From Molanna angustata (taxonomy: Eukaryota; Arthropoda; Insecta; Trichoptera; Molannidae), in NCBI GenBank assembly GCA_963576475.1, contig OY754978.1, positions 16,044,718 through 16,108,717 of the forward strand: a stretch of DNA of 64,000 nt, written 5' to 3'. The translations under genes and the position numbers were made by a program. The notes beneath the pieces are model-generated. The model saw only the letters and a list, made by a program, of their open reading frames with translations. It did not search any database and was not told the DNA's origin. Positions 35,193 to 45,663 of this stretch are shown one piece after another. Position 1 is the first letter of the stretch; every line of letters starts with the position of its first letter.

Positions 35193-35819
35193 AGTCAATA
35201 TTGAGTAAAGCTCTGCTGACTGTTGCTTGATAAGCTGGACAGTCATTAGTGCCTGATCGGTGTACTGCTGGTTTGTTAAACAACTTACAAACAGCGCATG
35301 TGGGTTGATTGGCTCTATTCGGACATGACACGTAAACGTGTTCCGTTGAAGCACAATGTGAGCATCTGACGGGTTCTTTGCAAGTTTTTGAACCATGGCC
35401 GTACATTCGACAACGGCCACAAATACTGACTGGAAGAAAATCTGTAACACGACAGACATTCCAGTCCACATACACCTTTCCTAAATTGATGAGGCTATGG
35501 CGAACGGCAGCAGGTACTGAAAAGACTCTATCGCAAGTCGGGCCAACTGTAGGTCCTGTTAGATGACTGAATACTGCAGTTTTAATGGCATGCTCTTTTG
35601 TATTCTCTGCAACTATCTCTAAAAATTCGTCATTAGACAGGTCCCGTGGCACATGACTAAACCTCACACGAGGTTGTCTCTTGGTAGCGAGTCGTGCGGT
35701 CAAGGTCGTTGATGCTTTTATTGCCGGGGCATTCAGCAACTTGATGGAGTCTTCCGTGGTGGCCGTGTTAACAACAACGCCGTGACCTCTTATGGTACGT
35801 ACACTTGTGACGCGAGCAC
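35182..35819 (-). pseudogene. R1-clade ORF1 (Gag-like), C-terminal part
   Basis: Open on the minus strand for about 212 codons with no start, because the element is truncated at its 5' end. The upstream part reads VTSVRTIRGHGVVV, a region typical of R1-group Gag. Near the end are three zinc knuckles: CGRCRMYGHGSKTC, CSHCASTEHVYVSC and CAVCK...H....C. In this group ORF1 protein coats the RNA for retrotransposition. Its stop at 35182-35184 overlaps the ORF2 ATG at 35190-35192, consistent with coupled translation of the second frame. The surviving part has no internal stop. Confidence 0.78.
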
Positions 35820-35840
35820 CGATTATAAACTATGAACAAC

Positions 35841-36095
35841 GATTATAAACTATGAAAAAATAATGTACATTTATAAAATTAAACATGACTTACTTAAGCA
35901 CAACACAATCCTGGAAACTGTTAGTGACATACATAACTACGACACTAGACAAAGAAACAACCTAAGAAACATTAGCAATAGAACAGACAGACTAAACAAA
36001 GGACTATTATCCACCAGCATTAATTTGTACAATCAACTACCAGATGACATTAACCTTTTCCGTGCTAAGCGTATGCGAAACAATGTAACACCTCA
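35841..36095 (+). pseudogene. LINE RT C-terminus, right half of the split copy
   Basis: Starting at the second GATTATAAACT, the plus strand continues YEKIMYIYKIKHDLLKHN, then HNYDTRQRNNLRNI and LLSTSINLYNQLPDDI. Joined across the R1-type insertion, the order agrees with the usual C-terminal region of this LINE group. It stops near 36095 with no 3' UTR tail recognised. Confidence 0.68.
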
Positions 36096-37560
36096 GTGCG
36101 GCGCAATTTTCGGACAAAATTAAAATCGTCATATCTCAATAACTACTCACCTGAGATACTTGAAATCTTCGACGAGAATATTCGTTTTTAGCTGTTTTAA
36201 ATGTTGAGTACATTTTTTTGTTTATTTTGTTTTTCTGCATACTATTTAACTGATTTTTTCAACATTCCAGCTCACAAAACCATGACTTATTAGCAAAAAA
36301 ATATCACATAGGTAAAAAAAGATATAGGAATGTATATAGTGAATAAAAATCAGCTTAAAATTTATGAATTTTTAAGTATTTCTTCGAAAACAAACACAGT
36401 TTTCAACAATTGCTTAGTACCTTATACGTTTGTATGAAGTTTATCTGTAAGCGCTATGACCTATGCGCCGCTGCACCGCGACTTTATCAACTTATATAGT
36501 AGAAAATAGTCATAAAATCATTGGTTGTTATATATAATACTGAAATAACTCAACAGGCTCTGAGTACTTACTTTTTCGGAACATTTATAAAAGCAAAATT
36601 CATTCATAATAGCAAAAAATGTTAAATGTATTTTGTCTATCACCTAGTAAAATTTTCAAAGTCGGTAACACAAAAAATCGAAGTTACTCTAAAAAACTCA
36701 TGAACTTAAAAGTTATTTTGAAATATGAATCAACGTTTAAGACACAAATAAAAACATATAAATTTACAACAAAATACTTTACTTTTATAAACTAAATAAA
36801 AACCGAACATAATTATTTTTCTAAACCGGCGCACAATCTCTACGAACTCGGATATGGGTTATAAGCAACATTAATATCCATACAAAGCGGTATCTCAGTG
36901 CGGGTCTCGATTACGTATCGAGATGAAATAGATAAAAAGTAAACACTCTACTGCCATCTACCGAATTTTTTTTAAATTTTTTTAAAAACGTATTTACTTA
37001 GATAAATGATTCGGTTACACGATGTAATTATTATTTTTTGGATATGTCGATAAATAAGATTTCTACAGCGAGTTAAAGTGGAGCATTGTCTATCACGATT
37101 ACCTATCGAGATCCGCACTGGTGTAGCGTATGATTCATCACGATAACGTCTCGAGATTAGCACTGAAACGGTTAAGCACTGCCAAAAACTCCATTTTTTC
37201 AAAAAAAAGTTAAAACAACACATACTGCATGATAGTGTTTTCAAATAGATTTTCCTGTAGGTACTCCCGGCTAACTGTTTTGGGCTCCACTATGGTTGAA
37301 TTTTCAAACTATTTTTTTTTTTTTTGTAAACTTCATTGTAATGTTATTGTTCACCACATTGTATAACATGTATTATTCTAACAAAATGTCAATATGACTC
37401 AAAATGTATGTCAACACTCATACCAGAAAACGCTGTCTGTGTTGATTTTTTTAAATAAATAAATAAAAATAAATAAATAAATAATTTTAACTCTACTAGC
37501 ATTATTTCTGAGTACTAAGATTTGTTGTATCGTATTTATTTCCTTTCATTTTTAATCATA
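36096..37560. other. No gene; inverted motif pair at 36896-37145
   Basis: AT-rich. A pair of related, oppositely oriented words (CAGTGCGGGTCTCGATTACG near 36897, and the complement of CAGTGCGGATCTCGATAGGT near 37105) could be the ends of a small decayed MITE. Confidence 0.35.
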
Positions 37561-37574
37561 ATATATTATTACTA

Positions 37575-37860
37575 TTTTAGATGAGAGAATGAATGAAGAA
37601 CGCCTGACGAAGAAAATATACAAAGCTGACAGGAATGGAATAAGAGGTCGGGGGCGCCCAAGAAAAGGATAACACGACCATGTAAACGATATTCTGAAAG
37701 ATGGAAATGTAAGAAGCGTGAACAACAGACGAACGTGTATAAGACGATGTATGAATGTTGATGAGGCGATGAATGTGTGTCAAGATAGCAATGTGGCGTT
37801 TGGTTCTCTCTGCCTACCCCGTGAGGGACATGGCGTGATGGTATGTATGTATGTATGTAT
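37575..37860 (+). pseudogene. LINE RT C-terminal tail with TATG end
   Basis: The plus strand reads ERMNEERLTKKIYKADRNGI, RGRGRPRK, then after a stop VNDILKDGNVRSVNNRRTC and MNVDEAMNVCQDSNV. This is the usual C-terminal end of a group of insect LINEs (RGRGRPRK..W...V......R......R........A...C.D). A TATG-repeat tail at about 37838-37862 ends it. A second scrap of the same tail is at 49130-49225. Confidence 0.6.
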
Positions 37861-37937
37861 ATAATATTTTTTACGACGCATTCACCTAAGAAATCACCAA
37901 AATTTTCGAAACTATGTATAGCTAAAGTAAAGCTTGT

Positions 37938-38260
37938 CGGCCTTCGTGGCTCGTTTGGTAAGACACAGTTTGTTGATGGGTGCATGTCAAATTAATATTT
38001 AACAGATAGGTCAAATTAATATTTGACAAATTAATATTTAACAGATAGGTCAAATTAATATTTGACAAATTAATAAGGTCAAATTAATATTTGACCTATC
38101 TGTTAGTCGCGCGAGAATGAAATAATTATGAAATGTTTTAATTTTGTAGCGTTGATTCATAAAAAATGAAATTTTATGGTTTGGTTGCAACATACAATCA
38201 AAGTAATAAAATTGATCAAAAATCCAGGATTCGATTCCCTGGATGAACGTGATTCCTAAA
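37938..38260 (+). repeat. Interrupted copy of the 9990-type SINE
   Basis: The A-box half 'ggccttcgtggctcgtttgg' lies at about 37940, while the B-box half (GGATTCGATTCCC) lies near 38226-38238. About 240 bp separates them instead of the usual ~30. The intervening sequence includes tandem and inverted copies of AAATTAATATTTGAC (37988-38105). Confidence 0.5.
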
Positions 38261-38700
38261 AAAAATTTGAACTAGATTAATTTTCAGTAGACGATGTTTC
38301 TTTAAATAGGCATCTTCAGTTAAAAAAAATCTTTGTTTTCATACCTTTAGATACTTAAAGACTTAATGATAATGTGAAACATTAGAATGTTCAGTACAGA
38401 ACAGCATTCAAATATTGTCAATGCATAGTTATTATAAACTTTACTTCTATTATAAACTTTCAATAATAATGATTTTTTTTTTCAATCTTGAACATTACTT
38501 ATTTACTTTAACTAAATTTTGTGTGCTGCGTTCACAAGAGATATTTATAGAACACGATATAAAATGTCAGCATCTTTTGAATGGCCATTATGCTTCTTAG
38601 TTGGTCCCCAATGATGCAAACTTTTGACCACATCAGACCCAAAAGCCTCAAGTTTCTGGACCCTCGGATATTAAGCGCTATACTTTGTACGTAATTGCAC
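38261..38700. other. Unassigned AT-rich sequence
   Basis: No supported feature. Confidence 0.45.
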
Positions 38701-38966
38701 GATTCTGACAATATTCTTTAAATATTTCTTACACGGATTTGAGAAAAATTCATGGCCTTGAATCCCTCGAGAACCGAAGATCCCAGAATGACCTATCACT
38801 TCTACACAAAATAGTTAAAAACTGTTTTGATGCTTTACAAATAATAAATGCCATTATACCAGGTAGTATAAGCAGGCACTCAATATTATTTAATATACCA
38901 CACTGTAGAGCTAATAATAGAATAAATTCATACTTTCTACGCATTTCTAAGAAGTGGCAGTGATAT
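38701..38966 (+). pseudogene. LINE RT C-terminal fragment
   Basis: The plus-strand frame 38739-38963 reads LESLENRRSQNDLSLLHKIV, KNCFDALQII and IPGSISRHSILFNIPHCRAN. It is homologous in pattern to the C-terminal regions at 19309-19653 and 30500-31012 but more diverged. Truncated at both ends. Confidence 0.6.
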
Positions 38967-39053
38967 AAGGCATAGCATTCCTAGCTCCTTTATTCATCCC
39001 CATTCGCTCCTATTCCTACATATTCCATTATCATATGTATGTAGGTGTTTAGA

Positions 39054-39235
39054 TGGGTCGGTGGCAGAGCGGTAAGCGCGCTGGTTTAGTACCTAATCCA
39101 GTGGTCGCGAGTTCAAATCCTGTCTCGACCGATTTCGTTCACCTATAGTACAAGCATTTACTTGCTTATTTTAGGGAACGTAGGAAGATGTATATGTACT
39201 TGTTTAACAAGGTGATTCATTTTTTATATATAAAA
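39054..39235 (+). repeat. tRNA-Thr-like SINE, complete
   Basis: The tRNA-like head at 39056-39131 (GGTCGGTGGCAGAGCGG..., B box GAGTTCAAATCC) is followed by the SINE body 'ttcgttcacctatag' and the tail 'gtacttgtttaacaaggt'. Compared with the copy at 44373, the anticodon-loop region is longer by about 5 nt (GGTTTAGTACCTAATCC), so the head can no longer fold as a standard tRNA. Five further copies or fragments occur in the window. Confidence 0.75.
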
Positions 39236-39532
39236 AAAACATATACTTTCAAATTACTTTTGGCCTTTCAAATTACTTTTTTTGTAGGTATATTACAAAT
39301 ATTTTATCTTAATTTTAACGCAAAATGTAATGTATGATGATGAAGGAACTATTTTGGCAAATATTTAACATTCATTGCTGTCTTTGGTTACTTGCAAATT
39401 GTCGTATATTTAAATAAATGAATGACATAAATTAATGATTGTGACTTTGTATGACACAGCTTTACAAAATTTCAAATTTATTTATTCAAAAAATTTCAGA
39501 GTACCTACCTATCTAAAAAAATTTTTTAATAT
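39236..39532. other. Unassigned AT-rich sequence
   Basis: No supported feature. Confidence 0.4.
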
Positions 39533-39973
39533 GCATTTTTATGTTTAACTGCCTATATTTGCCAAGCTTTTTAAAATATCGAAAAAATCCGAAACACTCC
39601 AACTAGATAATTTAATTTGCTATAAAAAATATTTACATTGTAATAGTACATCTCGAACTTTTTTCAACAATTTTTATAAAAATTGAATTTAGTGACGACA
39701 TCGTTTCATACAATTTGTAAGGCAGTAGTATACACTATACAATATCTACGGGGACTCAATAGTTTGATCCTATTTTCATATTCTGGGTAGGAAAAACAGA
39801 CTGACCTCCATACCATCCTATTCTGACATATGTACATACGTACATGTTTTATATAGAAAACAAAATATCTAAAAATATTTATTAATTAGTGTGTTTATAG
39901 TTTGGTACGTTTTCTTCAATTATCTATGCTATCGCCATCAACAGTTGGATCTCATGTGTTACATGCAACTAGT
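39533..39973 (-). mobile_element. HINE/DINE-1-like element, left-end fragment
   Basis: Matches the left ~440 bp of the HINE family in reverse orientation, from 'taactgcctatatttgcc' to the terminal ACAGTTGGATCTCATGTGTT then ACATGCAACTAGT. The microsatellite and right end are missing. Confidence 0.7.
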
Positions 39974-40394
39974 AATACATAACACATCCCATCATAACAT
40001 CTGATTTGACAGTAGTTGTAAGTTCTCGCATGTATGTATGTGTAACATTTATATACAATTCTATAGTTATATCCGAATAATACCTAATTATACATACAGT
40101 TGAGATTCAATATACATAGGGGATTGAAAACGTAAATTAAAACCGTATAAGTGAAGTGGGAAATTAATACATGCGATTTGCACATATAAGTACAGTATTA
40201 TTATAGCCTTTCAACGTTTTAATTATCCAATAAATATGTATGTGGTCATGGCTGTCGGAATGTTTGTAGGTAAATGCGATTGGAAAATACGTCCAATTCA
40301 GTAACTTTTTGAACTAAAATACGAACATTCTAAAATTTAAAATTAAGGTCATCTTAACTTAATCTCGTATTCTATAACTGACCTTAAACTATTC

Positions 40395-40625
40395 ATTCAT
40401 TCATTCATACCATCACGGCATATCCCACAATGTGGGGTAACCAGCGAAAGGTGTGCGGGTGTGCATTGCCTTATAAAAGGGAGCACAACATATCTGTGTA
40501 TACCCACACACCAGTCTCGTCTCACCTAAAAAGGCACTATATTCAGAATGGGTGGTGAACCTCATTGCTGAACTATGTGAGATGTTATTGTTGCCTGTTG
40601 TATTTTCGATTACCCGGCTCTACAA
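40395..40625 (+). repeat. Interspersed repeat family C, long copy
   Basis: Starts after a TTCA repeat with 'catatcccacaatgtggggt', then 'accagcgaaaggtgtgcggg', and ends near 'attgctgaactatgtgagat'. A shorter, diverged copy is at 41075-41200, and a reverse-complement piece is at about 10852-10898. Probably a LINE or SINE 3' region; class unknown. Confidence 0.55.
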
Positions 40626-41074
40626 AATAAGTTCACCGTAGATAATAATTTGAACTCAAATTGTCCACTGGCGCAGAGTATGTATGCGTACTGTACACTG
40701 TTCAGCCATGTTTATTTACGTCCTGTTGTCTAACCTAACATTTTAATTGATCAGCACTAATATTCTGTGATTTTTATATTCAACAAAACGCAATGCGTGT
40801 TTTTTTTTCGTACACAACTGATATTTTCAACCAAACTTAAATATTCCGACCTGCCGTGAAAATAACTGGTACGCTTCCAATTAGGTGTGATTTAAAATTA
40901 GGACCTTTTTGACAGTTGAGTAGACTAAAATGTGTTGGAATAAGAACGTTCCTAAATAGGAACAGCGTTATATAAAATCAACTTGGACAAATTGCAATAG
41001 GAACGCACCTATTTTTAGCCGGAACGTTCTTAAAAAGTTTATAGAATCGGACGTATTGAACACCAGAAACTGAT

Positions 41075-41205
41075 AATATGTTGGGCAATCAGCGACAGAT
41101 GTGCTGGTATGGTATGCATTTCCTTATAAAACGTCTCACCTAAAAAGGTAACAATCAGAATGGATGCTGTACCTCATTTCTGAGCTATGTGAGATGTATT
41201 TATTT
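41075..41205 (+). repeat. Interspersed repeat family C, short copy
   Basis: 'gttgggcaatcagcgacaga', 'cgtctcacctaaaaaggtaa' and 'ttctgagctatgtgagatgt' follow the same order as 40395-40625, with about 60 bp missing from the middle. A TTTA tail follows. Confidence 0.5.
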
Positions 41206-42086
41206 ATTTATTTCTGCCCTCAAACTTAACCTTTACGAACACCTGAAGGAAAGGATATTTATTTTCTCTCCTCTCCTTATGTGACCAAAATACGTAATTT
41301 TAAGGAGCTTGACTATTGTGAACAACTATCTGTCTGTGAGTTTTAGCTCTATCCTTGACGAGGAATAAAAATATTTATTGAATATAAAATATTAATTTGT
41401 CTGATCCTACAGACAAACATACACGTGGTGAAGAAATTACCTACATAAACAATAACCTATTGTAGTGGTCCTTTAATAAAATTATAATTTAAATTTCTAT
41501 ATAATTTATACGCAATTTGTATGAAGGTAGTTCGTTATGGAATGAATAAGGATAGTATTTATGAATAGTATGGATTCATGTCGAATATTTTAATCCCACC
41601 AAAATGCCGAAATAATCCTTACACCTTTAAAACAATACGGGTCGTTGAATCACCAACCCTCTAAAGGATTAATAATAATTAATGCTGAAAAATGGTCTCA
41701 ATACCAAATTTACATAATCTAGATATTTTAGACTATAACATTAAATTTTCAATGCCTCATTTGAATACCCAAATTATTGCTGCAACGCATTATATTACCA
41801 TGGACGCAATCTATTGAAGGTTATCAAATTAGTGACTGCTTTAATTGGGGTAAAAAATAAAATAGAAAAAAATTATTTAAAGCTAGTTGACAAATATTTG
41901 CATGACGAAACAACTCCAAATTTCGAATGATCAGTACCTTTTCCGTAAATAAATTTTACAATCTAACTTAATTGATGATATAGAGAGCTAAGATTAAAAT
42001 TATACAGTAAATATTTTATGACATAATAACTCCAATATTGACTGGACAGACCTTCTGAAATTATCAACTTCAACATACCAATAAGA
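41206..42086. other. Unassigned AT-rich sequence
   Basis: No supported feature. Confidence 0.45.
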
Positions 42087-42515
42087 CGAACAAGATAATA
42101 CACCTCAACGTTCCTTTTAGACAAAAAAAAACACTAATGCCGCTCAGAATTCGCCATTGTACCGATGCTTTACCACATATAATAATGTGGAAAGGATCAG
42201 GTCCGTGGACATATTCTGTATGTCCAGGACCCTTTTCAAGAGCCACATTAGACAGCAGTAATTATTTGTTTTGTTACCAGCAGTGAGTACATGCAACATG
42301 AAATCAAAGAAGTGCATTAAGTTACTATTACTTATGTTGTTATTCTTATTTACTATATTTGTTAAAAAAATATTATCGTACGTTGTCCATTTTTTTAAAT
42401 AAATAAAAAAAAATAAGACAGTAGGTGTAGTTTGAATGAAGCGATATAATATTCAATATTTAAAACTTCAAATTTTTTTTTTGGGCTTGACTCCCTAGTA
42501 ACAATATTAATTATA
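42087..42515 (-). repeat. Interspersed repeat family B, copy 2
   Basis: Reverse-orientation homologue of 11590-12045 with the blocks in the same relative order: GAACGTT.., ATTCGCCATTGTACC, ACATATTCTGTATGTCC, TTACCAGCAGTGAGTAC, TATCGTACGTTGTCC, TAGTTTGAATGAAGCGAT and CTCCCTAGTAACAATATT. Confidence 0.7.
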
Positions 42516-42705
42516 ATATATTTATGTCAGAATAAATTTAAATTAATTGTTACTCAATTTGATTGTTACTTAATAAAAGCAGAATGTACAGCCTGAGGCC
42601 GAGGAGAGCTGACCCCAACAGTCTTCACAGACGATAAGCTGGGAAGAAGCCAGGAAGAAGAAGTATAAATTTAAATATAAAGGCCGATCAAATAAAAAAA
42701 TATAA

Positions 42706-43341
42706 TATGCAAGTTTCATGTAACACATAAAATCCAACTGATAGAAATAAATAGTATGTATAATTGAATAGTACGTACCAAACTATCTTAAATCCAAATG
42801 AGTATTTAGAAATTTCGTATTCTATACAAAAACATTTTAATCAGGATAAGATAGTGTGGAGGTCAATCCTTTGTTCCTACCTCGAATATATAAAAAGCTT
42901 GATGGTATATGTAGATATGTGTGAAGATTAAATATCAAACTATAGAGTGAGAGTTGTGATGTATTCTGCTATACAAATTATATGAAACGATGTCGTCACT
43001 TGATGAAATTTTTACATGAAATTTAACATGATGAAATTTTAATTTTATTTATTTTAATAATATGTATATATGTATTTGTTATTTAATTTAAAACACCTTG
43101 GAATTTTTTCATATAATCAATATTGTATTTGTCTATATTCAAACAAATTTTCAGCGTTTTAGCTTTTATGGTTTATGAGATATGTAGAAATTTAAAATAA
43201 AAATTCAAATTTTGACAACCCCTAGCTGGAATGTCCAAGATTCGGAGTTCAAGCAGATCAAAAGTTACAAGGGGGAGACGGACATACACACATACACACA
43301 AACACACTAAATGTTAAACTCCGAATTTGGAACTCATCCAT
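42706..43341 (+). mobile_element. HINE/DINE-1-like element, left part, diverged
   Basis: From 'catgtaacacataaaatcca' to 'ccgaatttggaactcatcca' this follows the HINE order, including a decayed CA tract at about 43283-43308. It is interrupted at about 43342; a matching right part starts near 44229 in the same orientation, so the two are probably one copy split by an insertion. Confidence 0.62.
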
Positions 43342-44228
43342 ATTTATTTATTTCTTTATTCATATCATAACAAAATATACGAAGATACAGAATTTATACA
43401 TTATACTAGGGGCACTGCCCCTAGCCACTGTCGCGGCCCAACCCCCAATGGCCGCTGCGCGGCTTACTTGTTTGCCGCTACGCGGCAGTTGCGAAATATC
43501 CTTATAAAACTAAATATCGTCAAATATACCATTTAGGACATTACACAACATTTAAAAACTAAATATCTTTACGTGAAAACGTTAAGATCAAGTAATAAAA
43601 AGGTATTTTTATAGTTAAAAGGCGGAAATTATAATAAAAATATTTTCGACAAAGTTTTGTATGAAATGCGCACGTTTGAAATTACAAACATTGATAATTT
43701 GAATGTACATTCAAAATATCATTTAGAACAGTACACAACAGTTAAGACTGAATATCTTTTTATAATGACACAATCATAATGATAAGTTATACATATTATA
43801 CCTACATATGTAATTAAAAAATGCGATTAAACGAAAACATTACCTGTCATCTTTTTGCGTATTATTATGACATATTGAAAGCAATGTTGTCAGTATTCAA
43901 AATGGATATTCCGCAGATTATTACGGTTAAAATTAATCTGAATGTTTAAAATTCCTTTTTAAACAATGCTATTATCAATTTATGCAGAAAATACATTTTA
44001 AACGATTAATTTGTACTTTTTCGCATCAATTAATTTTTTATTTTAAATAAAAATTTCGAACGCGAAAATTGTTTATTGAAAAAATATTTTACTGGCGATC
44101 CGTTGAAGGACGAAAAAAGATGGCGTACAGTAATTATATTATAGATAGTTTACAATATCACCTACCTCTTAAAGCTTGTGTAGAGGGAGGATGTGTTGTG
44201 GAGGAGGAGGATGATATAAAGCATATTA
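43342..44228. other. Insertion in a HINE copy, with three GC-rich hairpins
   Basis: The inserted ~890 bp begins with a TTTATT-type tail. It then carries three hairpins with 3-nt loops at 43406-43424, 43451-43463 and 43473-43487, far more GC-rich than the surroundings. The rest is AT-rich and non-coding. The class is unknown; the left tail suggests a retroelement 3' end on the minus strand. Confidence 0.4.
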
Positions 44229-44565
44229 CTGTGGTGTTGGTGTTTTTTAACTTCAAAGTTGGAAAAATCATGCAAAATGTTCACTACTCCATACAATTGT
44301 CTCACACGGAACTAAGGTTAATTCTGTCGATTCATTAAGAGAAATGAATTATTTTGAACAAATCTTGAGATGGGTCGATGGCAGAGCGGTTAGCGCGCTG
44401 GGATAGTAATCCAGTGGTTGCGAGTTCGAATCCTGCCTCGACCAATTTCGTTCACCTATAGCACAAGAATTTATGCTAATTTTAGGGAATGTAGGAAGAT
44501 GTATTTTATGATACTTGTTTAACAAGGACTCATTCGTTTAATTATATCGACAGTTGAATGAGATG
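44229..44565 (+). mobile_element. HINE/DINE-1-like element, right part, split by a SINE
   Basis: The block 'ttggtgttttttaacttcaa' then 'agttggaaaaatcatgcaaa' and 'ttttgaacaaatc' is the HINE right end. A SINE occupies 44372-44540, after which 'atcgacagttg' completes the terminal inverted repeat. Confidence 0.6.
44372..44540 (+). repeat. tRNA-Thr-like SINE inside a HINE
   Basis: The head (44373-44444) folds as a plausible tRNA: acceptor GGTCGAT, anticodon arm CTGGG-ATAGTAA-TCCAG with AGT in the anticodon position (Thr), and T arm GCGAGTTCGAATCCTGC. The acceptor pairing is imperfect and a body 'ttcgttcacctatagcac' and tail 'ttgtttaacaagga' follow, so this is a SINE, not a free tRNA gene. Confidence 0.75.
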
Positions 44566-44586
44566 TTCCCGAAGCAAGGAACGATC

Positions 44587-44690
44587 ATTCTTAATTCTTT
44601 AATATAGTGATATTTATAAGATTAAGGTTGTGTTTCATTCTTAATGCTTTAAAATAGTGAATTCACAAGATTAAGGTTGTGTTTCTGGAA
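44587..44690. repeat. 50-bp direct duplication
   Basis: Two adjacent units of about 50 bp start with TCATTCTTAAT and end with AAGATTAAGGTTGTGTT. They differ at several sites. Confidence 0.8.
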
Positions 44691-44860
44691 CAAAGATGAA
44701 AGTTAAAGTATAGTTAAAATACTTTGATTTCATAAAATTGTGCAATATTTTGGTTGTTTCATTGAAACCTAATACCGTCAAACGGCACAATTTTGATCAA
44801 TTTTATGAAATCAAAGTATTTTAACTATATTTTTACTGATACTTCTGTTGAAACAACCCA
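44690..44860. mobile_element. Foldback MITE with 32-bp perfect inner arms
   Basis: The arms 44709-44740 and 44798-44829 are perfect 32-bp complements (starting TATAGTTAAAATACTTTGAT). Weaker complementarity continues outward on both sides (TTGTTTC..). The 57-bp loop contains a small GTTTCATTGAAAC palindrome. Non-coding. Confidence 0.72.
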
Positions 44861-45663
44861 GCCTTGTGGTCCAATGCACAAACAGTAGTTCTGCCGTCGA
44901 CTTACACAATAATTCATCATTTATAAAAATTGGCTTACGAGCAGTTTATTCCTTTATTGTGCGTTTTAAAAATTACTAATTAAAGGCTTAAAAATATTCC
45001 TGATTTTGTCTGAATAGGGATTTACGTAATACCTTCATATTTTAACAATATGTTTTTGAAATTCATTACCCGTTAAACGGGATTATGATTATTAATTTAA
45101 AAATGTATATCTAATTAAGAAAATTCATTGGTAGATACACCACTCCAGGTAGATAACACTAACTAATTAATAGTAAAACAGTTAGCAGACGTCTGTGCCA
45201 TTCCCAAAGCAAGGTTGAATGTGTTAATTATAATATTAGAGGGTATCTTATTTAGGGAAGCAATTATTTTGTTTTCCTTTAATTAAATAGGACTTTATAA
45301 TTTAATTATTTCTTCAATACCCCACAAAGGATTTCCCGGCGATGAAAGCACAAACTGAATACAACAATATTTTCAATATAAACAAAGCACCTACAGACAA
45401 CAGTTAATTATATCCGAGCTGCTTCTTCCAAAAAATGTATTATTAAGAATTCTATAGTTTATTTTTAATACGAAACGCTCATATAGCTATGTGATTACTG
45501 TAAATAATTGACAATAGTGTCATGAATTTTGTTAAATATATATTTATCGATCGTTGATTACTTCTCGTTCTCAGTTTCCAAGATGTTGGAATATGTTGGT
45601 TATAAAGTTTTCAAAAAAAAAAATTGTGCGATAGCTAATATGAATTCTTTTTGTACATAAATA
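44861..45663. other. Unassigned AT-rich sequence
   Basis: No supported feature. Confidence 0.45.

Larger units (their letters stand above)
31856..35840 (-). mobile_element. R1-clade non-LTR retrotransposon, 5'-truncated
   Basis: A minus-strand element of about 4 kb holding the end of ORF1 (35182-35819) and all of ORF2 (32022-35192). It is flanked by GATTATAAACT at 31845-31855 and 35841-35851, an 11-bp target duplication that splits an older LINE copy. The word is present a second time at 35821-35831, so the exact 5' limit is 35820 or 35840. The 3' UTR is about 165 bp with no A-tail. It belongs to the R1 group by its APE-type endonuclease, RT motifs and CCHC finger, but lies outside rDNA. Confidence 0.8.

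Noticed and set aside
44373..44444. Functional tRNA-Thr gene
   Set aside because: The head is followed by a conserved SINE body and tail shared with five other loci, and the acceptor stem is imperfect. Treated as a SINE.
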